The position numbers and the translations under genes were made by a program. Positions 1 through 8,128 of a stretch of DNA of 64,000 nucleotides are shown here, piece after piece. This DNA comes from CAMDPA01 sp963825625 (lineage in GTDB: Bacteria > Pseudomonadota > Alphaproteobacteria > Rhizobiales > Hyphomicrobiaceae), in NCBI GenBank assembly GCA_963825625.1, contig CAWGUF010000028.1, forward strand, positions 1 to 64,000. Reading direction: 5' to 3'. Positions within the stretch are counted from its first letter, which is position 1. Every line of letters begins with the position of its first letter. The notes beneath the pieces were generated by a model, which was not told where the DNA came from, made no database searches, and was given only the letters and a program-made list of their open reading frames with translations.

Positions 1-1
1 A

Positions 2-133
2 GCGGTTATCACCTTACTGAAACATGCGTGTCACATGCCGCATGGACTCGGCCTGGCTGAGGCCGTAGAACGACCTGCCCGCGCTGCAATGCAGCAATGG
101 CGTGCTGCACTGCGACAAGCATTCATCGGATGA
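2..133 (+). CDS. Possible C-terminal tail of an upstream gene cut by the window edge
   Basis: An open frame enters from the left edge and ends at TGA 131-133, giving about 43 residues rich in Ala, Arg and Leu with a basic, amphipathic character. In related genomes miaB often follows an acyltransferase (plsC) gene, but nothing visible here identifies this tail, so no function is assigned. It could also be a chance open frame in GC-rich DNA. Any real overlap with the long miaB frame is irrelevant if miaB starts at 238. Confidence 0.3.
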   Translation, partial: AVITLLKHACHMPHGLGLAEAVERPARAAMQQWRAALRQAFIG

Positions 134-237
134 TTGTGACAGCGCAACGAATTGGGAAAGAACTCTTGGTAAAATGGCTGAATGGCCGAATGATACCGTC
201 GGCCTCAGCCTTATCCAGTCCAGTCATCGGGTTGCAG

Positions 238-1602
238 ATGCCGCTCCAGGACAAAAAGCTGCTCATCAAGACGTTCGGCTGCCAGATGAACGTCTACGAC
301 AGCGAGCGCATCGGCGAGGCTATGGGGGCCGAAGGCTACGGCGCGACCACCGAGGTCGAAGACGCCGATATGATCGTGCTCAATACGTGCCATATCCGCG
401 AAAAAGCAGCCGAAAAGGTCTATTCCGAGCTGGGCCGGCTCGCCCAAATCAAGGCGCGGCGAGCAACTGAAGGGCGCGACACCATCATCGCCGTCGCTGG
501 CTGCGTGGCGCAAGCGGAAGGGGCCGAGATCGTCAGTCGGGCGCCGCAGGTGGATCTCGTCATCGGGCCGCAGAGCTATCACCGGCTGCCGGAGCTTGCC
601 GGCAGAGTGCGGGCCGGAGCACCGCTGGTCGACACCGACTTTCCCGAGGAAGACAAGTTCGAGCGGCTGCCGCCGCGGCAGAGATCTGAAAGTCCCCGGG
701 CGGGAAGAGCCGCGGCCGCATTCCTCACGGTGCAGGAGGGATGCGACAAGTTCTGCACGTTCTGCGTCGTGCCGTATACGCGGGGCATGGAGTTCTCGCG
801 GCCGGTGGCGCAGATCGAGGCCGAGGCGCGACGGCTCGTCGAGGACGGCGTGCGCGAGATCACGCTGCTCGGCCAGAACGTCAACGCCTACCACGGCGAG
901 GGCGCTCACGGCAGAGCGTGGACACTGGCGCGACTGATCGAGCGGCTGGCCGATATCGACGGGCTGGAGCGGCTGCGCTACACGACGAGCCACCCGCGCG
1001 ACATGAGCGAGGATCTGATCCAAGCGCACCGCGACCTCCCCAAGCTGATGCCGTACCTGCATCTTCCGTTCCAAGCCGGTTCCGATCGCATCCTGGCGGC
1101 CATGAACAGGAAGCACTCGATCGCCGATTATCTCGAGCTGGTCGAGCGCATCCGGGCTGCTCGGCAGGATATCGCGCTTTCGACAGACATCATCGTCGGA
1201 TTTCCGGGCGAAACCGACCGGGAATTCGAGGCCACGCTCGATGTCGTGCGCCGGGTTGGCTTCGCGCAGGCGTACTCGTTCAAATACAGTTCCCGTCCAG
1301 GTACGCCGGCCGCGACGATGGCGGGTCAGGTCGCTGCCTCCGTGGCGAGCGAGCGGCTGCAGAGGCTGCAGGCGTTGCTCGAAGAGTCCCAGGCCAGCTT
1401 CAACGCGGGATGTGTGGGAAAGGTGTTCCCCGTTCTGTTCGAGAAGACAGGACGGCACGCCGGGCAGCTGGTGGGACGCTCGCCGTATCTGCAGCCTGTG
1501 CACACCGAGGCGGCGATTTCGCTGCTCGGCTCGATCATGCCGGTGCAGATATCCGCGGCCGGTCCCAATAGCCTTACCGGCGTCGTCTGCGCCGCCGCCT
1601 GA
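238..1602 (+). CDS. miaB: tRNA-2-methylthio-N6-dimethylallyladenosine synthase MiaB
   Basis: Radical-SAM methylthiotransferase that converts i6A37 to ms2i6A37 in tRNAs reading UNN codons. From the chosen start the protein is 454 residues, the usual family size. The N-terminal UPF0004 domain supplies the three auxiliary-cluster cysteines (in FGCQMN, NTCHIR and AGCVAQ). The radical-SAM CxxxCxxC motif is seen as GCDKFCTFC, and a C-terminal TRAM domain follows. The frame is open back to 97, but homology begins at MPLQDKKLL, so ATG 238 is chosen; ATG 190 is the alternative and neither has a strong Shine-Dalgarno. It heads the conserved miaB-phoH-ybeY-corC-lnt block, here interrupted by an outer-membrane protein gene. 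Confidence 0.95.
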   Translation: MPLQDKKLLIKTFGCQMNVYDSERIGEAMGAEGYGATTEVEDADMIVLNTCHIREKAAEKVYSELGRLAQIKARRATEGRDTIIAVAGCVAQAEGAEIVSRAPQVDLVIGPQSYHRLPELAGRVRAGAPLVDTDFPEEDKFERLPPRQRSESPRAGRAAAAFLTVQEGCDKFCTFCVVPYTRGMEFSRPVAQIEAEARRLVEDGVREITLLGQNVNAYHGEGAHGRAWTLARLIERLADIDGLERLRYTTSHPRDMSEDLIQAHRDLPKLMPYLHLPFQAGSDRILAAMNRKHSIADYLELVERIRAARQDIALSTDIIVGFPGETDREFEATLDVVRRVGFAQAYSFKYSSRPGTPAATMAGQVAASVASERLQRLQALLEESQASFNAGCVGKVFPVLFEKTGRHAGQLVGRSPYLQPVHTEAAISLLGSIMPVQISAAGPNSLTGVVCAAA

Positions 1603-1797
1603 AGCTGCCGAAAGTGCCAGCGCGATAAGTGTGCATATCCCTGTGGATAGGCAAGCTTGTAGCTAGACAGGCACAAACTCACCCCGCTCCGAATGCAACT
1701 TGGCGGCACGTACAGCGTGTCTCGTGTCGCGTCCTATTCACGGTGCCGTCTGCGCGTCTCGGCACCAGTATTCGAGGCTTGAGCGGTGGAGCGAGTT

Positions 1798-2373
1798 ATG
1801 AAAGTGAAGCAGTTTATCGGTGGCGTTGCGGCGTTCGTCATGGCCGCGTTGTGTGCCCAAGGTGCACAAGCGCAGATGGGTCCGTGGACGGGCCTCTATC
1901 TCGGGGTGAATGCGGGCTACGGCTGGTCATCCGACTCGAGCCCGTCGGCGGACGGGTTTCTGGCGGGCCTCCATGCCGGTTACAATTGGCAATTCGGGTC
2001 CGCGCTGTTGGGGGTGGAGGGCGATTATACCTTCTCCGGCATGGAATCAGGCGCGGCCACTGCTGCTGCAGGCGCAGTGGTCGATGTCGATTCTCTTTGG
2101 AGCCTGAGGGCGAGGCTCGGGTTCACGCCGGTCAACAACGTTCTGTTGTTCGGTACGGTAGGCTACGGTGGCTTCGAAGTGCGCCGGATGGGGGCCGTTG
2201 GCGGCAATTTCGATGACAGAATGACCGGGCTCGTGGCCGGAGGTGGCCTGGAGTACATGGTGTCCAGCAACATCCTGGCCCGCGTCGAATCGCTCTGGTA
2301 CCTCGGCAACGGGGATGGCGCCGGCGACGCGGACGTCGGTACGGTGCGGCTAGGACTGTCCTACAGGTTCTGA
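1798..2373 (+). CDS. Outer-membrane beta-barrel protein (Omp25/opacity-like porin family)
   Basis: A 191-residue protein with a clear signal peptide (MKVKQF start, hydrophobic core, cleavage after AQGAQA). A small beta-barrel follows with alternating hydrophobic/glycine strands such as WTGLYLGVNAGYGW, closing with the terminal Phe signature LGLSYRF expected for outer-membrane insertion. ATG 1798 is preferred because GGAG lies six bases upstream; an in-frame GTG at 1786 is less likely. It resembles the Omp25/Omp31-type proteins common in Rhizobiales. It interrupts the usual miaB-phoH adjacency and is followed by a strong hairpin, which suggests an independent transcription unit inserted into the block. 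Confidence 0.85.
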   Translation: MKVKQFIGGVAAFVMAALCAQGAQAQMGPWTGLYLGVNAGYGWSSDSSPSADGFLAGLHAGYNWQFGSALLGVEGDYTFSGMESGAATAAAGAVVDVDSLWSLRARLGFTPVNNVLLFGTVGYGGFEVRRMGAVGGNFDDRMTGLVAGGGLEYMVSSNILARVESLWYLGNGDGAGDADVGTVRLGLSYRF

Positions 2374-2380
2374 CATCTGC

Positions 2381-2440
2381 CCGGACATGTCCGGCGAGCG
2401 GCGGAAGCCGGGCTCACAGAGGCCGCTTCCGCCGCTCGCC
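2381..2440 (+). terminator. Hairpin after the outer-membrane protein gene
   Basis: A perfect 16-bp inverted repeat pairs 2393-2408 with 2425-2440 (16-nt loop). It is immediately preceded by a 14-bp perfect palindrome, CCGGACATGTCCGG, at 2381-2394. No T-tract follows, so classical intrinsic termination is uncertain. It may instead stabilise the mRNA 3' end or be a palindromic intergenic repeat. Confidence 0.5.
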
Positions 2441-2555
2441 GTGAGCCTGTTCAAGTGCGGTACCTTAGAGATCACTTTGTAATTCGATCGTCGCGGAGAG
2501 TGTGCTAGGCTGAAAAGATCGTCATGCAATCGAGCGATCGGACAAGGAGAGCTCA

Positions 2556-3560
2556 TTGACCGCATTTCGGGGGCCCACGGTGCCCGGATCCAGCCGCACC
2601 AGCAGAGCGCAAATGGCCAAGAAGCGCATTGTGGTGCCATTCGAGGACAATCGCCACCTGCCGCGGTTGCTGGGCGAATACGATGCCAACCTCGCCCTGA
2701 TCGAGGATCGCCTTGGCATCGAGGCGCACGCCCATGGAAATGTCGTCATACTCAGCGGGCCGGCACAGGATTGCGAGATCGCTCGCGACGTGCTGGAGCA
2801 GCTCTATGCAAGAATTGCAAAGGGCGACGACATGGGCGCGGGCGATTTCGACGGGCTTATCCGGCACGCCGACATGCCGAGCCGGACGTCGCCGGACAGG
2901 CCCAGATCGCGACCCGGCGCCGCGTCGTAAAGGCCCGCACCCCGACGCAGAGCACGTATATCCGCGCCCTCGAGAAGGTCGACCTCGTGTTCGGCGTCGG
3001 GCCGGCCGGCACCGGCAAGACCTATCTGGCCGTCGCTTTCGCCGCCCATTGCCTGGAGCGCGGGCTCGTCGAGCGTATCATTCTGTCGCGCCCGGCCGTC
3101 GAGGCCGGCGAGCGACTCGGCTTTCTGCCCGGCGACATGCGCGAGAAGGTCGATCCCTATCTGCGGCCGCTCTATGACGCGCTCTATGACGTGCTGCCGC
3201 CGGAAAAGGTCGAGAAGGACATCGAAAGCGGGGTCATCGAGATCGCGCCGCTGGCGTTCATGCGCGGCCGCACGCTGGCGCAATGCCTTCGTCATCCTCG
3301 ACGAGGCGCAGAACACCACGCCGATGCAGATGAAGATGTTCCTGACCCGGCTCGGCGAGAACGCCAAGATGGTGGTGACCGGCGATCCACCCAGATCGAC
3401 CTGCCGCCGGGCCATCGCTCGGGGCTGGAGGACGCGATCGGCCTGCTGACGGGCGTCGAGGGCATCGACGTCGTCCGGTTCGCAGAATGCGGATGTCGTG
3501 CGGCGCGATCTGGTGGCCCGCATCGTCGACGCCTATGATCGCGGTAGCACCGACAGTCCG
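2556..3560 (+). pseudogene. phoH: PhoH-family ATPase, reading frame broken by several single-base indels
   Basis: PhoH-like P-loop ATPase/putative RNA helicase-associated protein of the ybeZ type, usually next to ybeY and linked to 16S rRNA maturation. TTG 2556 has a good AAGGAGA at 2544-2550. The N-terminal part is read in one frame; the Walker A segment (GVGPAGTGKTYLA) in another. The Walker B segment (FVILDEAQNTTP) needs removal of one base near 3285, the TQIDLPPGH motif needs one base added near 3390, and the C-terminus needs one base removed near 3483. A first shift lies between about 2850 and 2925. All motifs survive and no large deletion is seen, so this is more likely a functional gene with sequence errors than a real pseudogene. 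The 3' limit is approximate. Confidence 0.8.
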
Positions 3561-3566
3561 CTTGCG

Positions 3567-4139
3567 ATGCGGGGACGCGACGCGACAGCACGACCACTGG
3601 CACCAGATTCGGCCATCCAGGCCGGGCTCGTGATTGAGACGATCTGCGACCGGTACGCAGGCGGCGCTGACGGACCTCGATGCTCGCCGCCGAGCTTGCA
3701 AGTGGCGGGCGAGCCGGTCGAGGTGCGCTCCATCGCGCTGGCTACGCCGCAAGTCGCTGCCGGCTCCCGCCGGCAGGCCAGCCGTCGTGGCTTTCGAGCT
3801 ACCGATGCAGCCGTCCAAGAGCTCAATCGCACGTGGCGTGGGTAGGACAAGCCGACCAACGTGCTCTCCTTTCCAAGCGTCCAGCCACCGCTGCCGCCCG
3901 ACGGAGCTACCATCTTCCTGGGTGATGTGATGCTTGCGGCTGAAACGATCGCCCGGGAAGCGAGCGAACTCGGCATCCCACCCGGCCATCATTTGCGCCA
4001 TCTCGTGCTGCATGGCCTATTGCATCTGCTCGGGTACGACCACGAGAGTGAAGACGAAGCGCAACAAATGGAGGCACTGGAAACGCGCGTGCTTGCCGCA
4101 ATCGGCATTGCTGATCCCTATATCAGTGCGCAATCATGA
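3567..4139 (+). pseudogene. ybeY: YbeY endoribonuclease / rRNA maturation factor, frame broken
   Basis: The zinc-dependent RNase YbeY acts in 16S rRNA 3' processing and ribosome quality control. The 3' half is clean: DKPTNVLSFP followed by the metal site HGLLHLLGYDH (H-x3-H-x5-H). The 5' half is fragmented: TDLD, LAAELASG and VVAFEL lie in different frames, and an in-frame TAG at 3843-3845 replaces the lysine expected in NRTWRGKDKPTNV. At least two indels plus one substitution are needed to restore it. With phoH this is the most damaged kilobase in the window. The start is uncertain; ATG 3567 or a GTG near 3630 are candidates. YbeY is strongly conserved in bacteria, so sequence error is favoured. 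Confidence 0.75.
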
Positions 4140-4190
4140 TGCGCGCGTCGAAAGCGGCTTCCAAAGCGTGGTTTCCCACATAAGACGACC

Positions 4191-5276
4191 ATGGATACAG
4201 GCGACGGCTCTACACAAAATGGCAGCGAGCGCGGCTCCAGTCAGGCGCTCGAGCAACCACCACGACCGCAGCCACAGCTGGGATGGCTGACGGGGCTACG
4301 CGCCCGTCTGGGGCTCTCCGATGCCCCGTCTCTGCGCGATATGCTGGAGGAGGCGCTCAAGGGCGAGGCCAGCGGCAGATCGGCGTTTACCGACGAGGAG
4401 CGGGAGATGTTCCTGCGCCTTTTGCGGTTCGGGGCGCTGAGGGTCGAGGACGTGATGGTGCCGCGAGCCGACATCATCGCCATGGACGACAACGAGCCGA
4501 TCTCGGAGTTGCTCAGGACTTTCCATGACGCAGAAGTCTCGCGCATCCCGCTGTTTCGCGACACTCTCGATGATCCAAGGGGAATGGTGCACGTCAAGGA
4601 TCTGTTCGGCTGGATCCTGGAGCGGGCTTCGGCAACCGGGCAAGCGGAGGCGAAGGATCACCGGCCCGGGCAGCAAAAAACGGGTACGGGCCGCGGTGCG
4701 CCGAAAGTCGCGGAAAAGCCCGCCGGACTGCTCGATTTTGCTGCCGTCGACATTTCGCGGCCGATCGCATCTGCCAAGATCAGGCGGCAAGTGCTTTACG
4801 TGCCGCCCTCGATGCCGGCAATGAACCTGCTGATCCGGATGCAGACAACGCGCAACCATATGGCATTGGTGGTCGACGAATACGGCGGTACGGACGGGCT
4901 CGTCACAATCGAGGACTTGGTCGAGCAGATCGTGGGCGAGATCGAGGACGAGCACGACGAGGAAGAGGCCGCTCTGATATCGGAAGACCAGGACCACGGC
5001 CTTATCGCGGCGGCCAGAACACCCGTCTCGGTGCTCGAGCAACGGTTGGGTGTGAGGCTTCTGACGGATGAGGAAGCCAGCGAGATCGACACGCTGGGCG
5101 GGCTGGTCTTCACCTTGGTCGGCCGCGTGCCGGCGCGTGGCGAACTGGTGCGGCATCCGAGCGGTGTGGAGTTCGAGGTCCTCGACGCAGACCCCAGACG
5201 GGTCAAGAAGCTCAAGGTGCACACCGCCAAGAGCGGCAGTCCTCGACTCGGCAACTCCGGACAAACAGAGGCTTGA
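4191..5276 (+). CDS. HlyC/CorC family CBS-domain protein
   Basis: A 361-residue protein of the CorC/TlyC type lacking the DUF21 membrane domain. Domains in order are a charged N-terminal region, a CBS pair starting near FGALRVEDVMVPRADI and containing VVDEYGGTDGLVTIEDLVEQIVGEIEDEHD, and a C-terminal transporter-associated (CorC_HlyC) domain. Family members are implicated in Mg/Co efflux; the conserved position between ybeY and lnt is the best evidence for orthology. The stretch around residues 155-180 is an insertion rich in Lys/Gly/Gln between the two CBS motifs. lnt begins six bases after its stop, so the two are almost certainly co-transcribed. Confidence 0.9.
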   Translation: MDTGDGSTQNGSERGSSQALEQPPRPQPQLGWLTGLRARLGLSDAPSLRDMLEEALKGEASGRSAFTDEEREMFLRLLRFGALRVEDVMVPRADIIAMDDNEPISELLRTFHDAEVSRIPLFRDTLDDPRGMVHVKDLFGWILERASATGQAEAKDHRPGQQKTGTGRGAPKVAEKPAGLLDFAAVDISRPIASAKIRRQVLYVPPSMPAMNLLIRMQTTRNHMALVVDEYGGTDGLVTIEDLVEQIVGEIEDEHDEEEAALISEDQDHGLIAAARTPVSVLEQRLGVRLLTDEEASEIDTLGGLVFTLVGRVPARGELVRHPSGVEFEVLDADPRRVKKLKVHTAKSGSPRLGNSGQTEA

Positions 5277-5282
5277 GCCAGC

Positions 5283-7058
5283 GTGCCAGGCACGGCGTCC
5301 CAGAACACCGGCAGCACAACGGCGATCGAGGTAGCCGGCAGCAGACTTGCGGCACTGGCAAAAAAGATCCGGGAGTTGACCGGATGGCGCCGCTACCTGG
5401 CCGCCGCTGTCGCCGGCGCGATATCCATCCTGGCCATGGCGCCGTTCTTTGCGTGGCCGGTCCTGTTTGCAACCTTGCCGGTGCTGGTCTGGCTGATCGA
5501 AGGCGCGCGCGAGGAAAGCGGGTGCGGGCGGGCAGCAATCGACCGCAGGGCAAAGACGCGCCGCACGCTCATGCAAGCGGCAGCCGCGGGCTGGTCGTTT
5601 GCCTTCGCGTTCCACGTGCTGGGTCTGTACTGGCTGCGCGAGGCCTTCATGGTGACTGGAGGCGGTCTGGCCTTGCTCTGGCCGCTGGGCGTGATCGGAG
5701 TACCCGCCTATCTTGCCTTGTTCCATGCCGTTGCCGCGGCAGCGGCTGCAGTCGTTCCCGGCCCAGTCGTGAGACGCGTGCTGGTGCTGGCTCTGGCGCT
5801 GGCGGCGACGGAATGGCTGCGGGGACATCTGCTTACAGGGCTTCCCTGGAATGTTCTGGGTACGGCGCTGACCTATCCGCTGGCGATGATGCAGTCGGTA
5901 TCGGTGCTCGGGATCTACGGGCTGACGCTCGTGGCAGTGCCCGTGCTGGCGCTGCCTGCGGTGATGATGGCGGAAGGCATGGGTTGGCGACGGCTGTCGG
6001 CGGGACAGGCGGCCGGGCTTGTCGGACTGCTGCCGATCGTGCTGCTCGCCCTTGCCGGCACGGCCCGACTTTCCGTACCGCCTCCGCCGGTGGTGGACGG
6101 TGTGAGGCTCAGGCTGGTTCAACCCAGCATCCCGCAGCGTGAGAAATGGCAGAGCGAGCGGCAAGTGGATTTTCTGCGCCGGCACCTCGCGCTGACCAAG
6201 GCAACTCGGGGCGGAGTTGCGACGGACAGCAACCGCATCGTGCATGTGCGTGCGGCGATGGACCCGCAAGCCCCAAAAGATGCAGTGGCGGATCACGACG
6301 GCAAACAGTTCACGCACGTCATCTGGCCCGAGGCAGCGATGCCTTTCCTGCCGCTTCAGCATCCCAATGTTCTGGCCGAAATCGGCAGAGCGCTACCCGA
6401 CGGCACGCAGTTGCTGGCTGGCATCCTGCGCATGGAACGCGGTCCAGGGGATACGACACGCGTGTTCAACAGCCTCTCGGTCTTCAACGATGCGGGGCAG
6501 CCCGTCGAAACTTACGACAAGACGCATCTGGTGCCATTCGGAGAGTACCTGCCTTTCCATCGGTTGCTGGAAAGCATCGGCTTGAAAGCTTTGACGCGGC
6601 AGCGTGGCGGTTTCACCACTGGCCGAACGCCCAGACCAATTGTCCGGGTTTCAGGCCTGCCGGCCGCCGGTGTCCTGATCTGCTATGAGGCAATCTTTCC
6701 AGCAGTCGCCGTGCAAACCGCTGAACGCCCCGGCGTCCTGATCAACGTGACGAACGATGGATGGTTCGGTAACTCAACAGGTCCGCGTCAGCATGCCCAC
6801 CAGGCGCGCCTGCGCGCCGTAGAGGAAGGATTGCCGCTGATCCGGGTGGCCAACAACGGTATTTCGGGTGTGTTCGACGCATACGGACGAGAGCTTGCCC
6901 GACTGGAACTCGACGTCACAGGCGTTATCGACGCGCATCTGCCGGGTGCCATTGCGGCTCCTGTTTATGCTCGCTGGGGCGATACGCCGTTCCTGATCCT
7001 TTGGCTAGCTATAGCCGGTGGTGTCCTTATGACCAGCTATCGTGATACTGTTCGTTAG
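5283..7058 (+). CDS. lnt: Apolipoprotein N-acyltransferase
   Basis: Inner-membrane enzyme adding the third acyl chain to the N-terminal cysteine of lipoproteins. The protein is 591 residues, with a multi-spanning N-terminal half (six or more hydrophobic segments) and a periplasmic nitrilase-like domain. The catalytic triad is visible as Glu in HVIWPEAAMP, Lys in YDKTHLVPFGEYLPF and Cys in VLICYEAIFP. The start is GTG 5283, directly after corC. It is slightly long for the family owing to a roughly 20-residue insertion before the Glu motif, around residues 315-335. In Sinorhizobium the lnt homologue (actA) is followed by the pH-regulated gene phrR, the same arrangement as here. Confidence 0.95.
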   Translation: MPGTASQNTGSTTAIEVAGSRLAALAKKIRELTGWRRYLAAAVAGAISILAMAPFFAWPVLFATLPVLVWLIEGAREESGCGRAAIDRRAKTRRTLMQAAAAGWSFAFAFHVLGLYWLREAFMVTGGGLALLWPLGVIGVPAYLALFHAVAAAAAAVVPGPVVRRVLVLALALAATEWLRGHLLTGLPWNVLGTALTYPLAMMQSVSVLGIYGLTLVAVPVLALPAVMMAEGMGWRRLSAGQAAGLVGLLPIVLLALAGTARLSVPPPPVVDGVRLRLVQPSIPQREKWQSERQVDFLRRHLALTKATRGGVATDSNRIVHVRAAMDPQAPKDAVADHDGKQFTHVIWPEAAMPFLPLQHPNVLAEIGRALPDGTQLLAGILRMERGPGDTTRVFNSLSVFNDAGQPVETYDKTHLVPFGEYLPFHRLLESIGLKALTRQRGGFTTGRTPRPIVRVSGLPAAGVLICYEAIFPAVAVQTAERPGVLINVTNDGWFGNSTGPRQHAHQARLRAVEEGLPLIRVANNGISGVFDAYGRELARLELDVTGVIDAHLPGAIAAPVYARWGDTPFLILWLAIAGGVLMTSYRDTVR

Positions 7059-7089
7059 ACTGCGTAGCTAGCATACAAGAAAAGATGTT

Positions 7090-7101
7090 TCAGCACTGAA
7101 C
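7090..7101. promoter_or_regulatory. Palindrome upstream of the XRE regulator gene
   Basis: TTCAGCACTGAA is a perfect 12-bp inverted repeat in the 197-base, relatively AT-rich gap between lnt and the XRE gene. Its position about 155 bases upstream of the start would suit an operator for autoregulation or for another dimeric regulator. A single palindrome of this length can occur by chance. Confidence 0.3.
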
Positions 7102-7255
7102 CGGAAATAGAAATTTGTGCCTCAATTTGGGGATGCCGCTGGTTATAAAACGCCCATTATGACGAATTCAGACGATTGACCGCAAGCCTTCGTCCGACTA
7201 CGAGAGACGCCGCGGCGAAACGGATATGACACTTTCAATTCAAGGCAAGTAGCGA

Positions 7256-7720
7256 ATGGCTAAGAGTGACGACGCCGTAAAGGGCGCTGATAGCGGAGAG
7301 CACAGCGCACGACGTGCCAATCCAGTCGATGCACATGTCGGGAGCCGCGTGCGCATGCGCCGAATGCTGCGCAGCATGAGCCAGGAGAAATTGGCTGAGC
7401 AGTTGGGCCTGACATTCCAGCAAGTTCAGAAATACGAAAAGGGCACCAACCGGATCGGCGCCAGCCGGCTGTACGAGCTTTCCAATCTGCTTGGCGTCAG
7501 CGTCCAGTACTTCTACGAAGGGCTTGGCCAAGGCAATGGAGCCCCGGCTGCTGCGCCAGGCTTCGCGGAAGCCACAGGCGAATCGTTCATCGTCGACTTC
7601 CTGAATACGCGCGACGGTGTCGAGCTCAACAAAGCGTTCCTGAAGATCAGCGATCCGAAGGTGCGCAGGTCGATCGTCGAGCTGGTGAAGGCTGTGGCAA
7701 ACGAGGACTGCGAGCAATAG
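7256..7720 (+). CDS. XRE-family transcriptional regulator (PhrR/PraR-like)
   Basis: A 154-residue cytoplasmic DNA-binding protein. The HTH of the Cro/cI type spans roughly residues 23-77 (GSRVRMRRMLRSMSQEKLAE, then FQQVQKYEKGTNR). A helical C-terminal part follows (NKAFLKISDPKVRRSIVELV), typical of the PhrR/PraR subgroup. In rhizobia that subgroup lies between lnt and metK, responds to acid and other stress, and affects quorum sensing and biofilm formation. The start is ATG 7256. Synteny with lnt and metK makes the subgroup assignment strong; the regulon here is not known. Confidence 0.9.
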   Translation: MAKSDDAVKGADSGEHSARRANPVDAHVGSRVRMRRMLRSMSQEKLAEQLGLTFQQVQKYEKGTNRIGASRLYELSNLLGVSVQYFYEGLGQGNGAPAAAPGFAEATGESFIVDFLNTRDGVELNKAFLKISDPKVRRSIVELVKAVANEDCEQ

Positions 7721-8128
7721 CCCGCGCAGTGCCGACAAGACGCCTCGCCGCCAGTTGAATGACCACTGGGTTGGCCACTGGGTTGGCCACTGGGATGGCC
7801 ACTGGGATGGCCACTGGGGGCAGGAGCTATCGCCTGCTCAGCACAGGAGTTAGTGCCAACCGGCGTGTTCGCAATCACCTTGAAGATGGCCTCATCAGCG
7901 TGATGTCGCGTGTCCGGCTGCCAGCCTTATCGAGGTCGCAAACTCCCCGTGCGCCATTGCCCAAGCTTGACCCGCGCGGTAAAGGCTGCAAAAACCCCCG
8001 CACTCGAGCGCTTTTCAGCCAAGCCTACCTCAATGGCCGATTACGCAGCCCCGACACACGCCATCAGATGTCAAAATCACTGATATCCCCGACGCAGGGG
8101 GCGGACACACTTACAAGGAGACCCTTAC
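7721..8128. other. Intergenic region upstream of metK, no gene recognised
   Basis: A 408-base gap. It holds the 12-bp tandem repeat at 7761-7820 and a short C4/G5 hairpin-like stretch near 8085-8104. The metK Shine-Dalgarno AAGGAG sits at 8115-8120. I compared it by eye with SAM-riboswitch types seen upstream of alphaproteobacterial met genes and could not fit a consensus. An open frame (7759-8313) overlaps metK but has no protein-like character. Confidence 0.5.
7761..7820. repeat. Five-copy 12-bp tandem repeat
   Basis: Five consecutive 12-base units with consensus GGCCACTGGGWT: 7761-7772, 7773-7784, 7785-7796, 7797-7808 and 7809-7820. Units differ at one to three positions, the first and last being the most diverged. 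It lies 40 bases after the XRE gene. The unit is a multiple of three, but no convincing coding frame uses it. Such arrays can vary in copy number by slippage. Confidence 0.85.

Noticed and set aside
3843..3845. Possible UAG reassignment to an amino acid (ybeY, yicC)
   Set aside because: TAG is used as a correctly placed stop in rpsO, the XRE gene and the aldehyde dehydrogenase. Nearby frameshifts indicate general sequence error.
4296..6362. Long reverse open frame of 688 codons opposite corC and lnt
   Set aside because: It is the antisense shadow of two clearly conserved genes in GC-rich DNA. The translated sequence is rich in Arg/His/Gln with no domain or hydrophobic pattern.
8040..8128. 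SAM-sensing riboswitch upstream of metK
   Set aside because: I could not fit the gap to SAM-II or SAM/SAH consensus elements by eye; only a C-run/G-run hairpin and the Shine-Dalgarno are clear.
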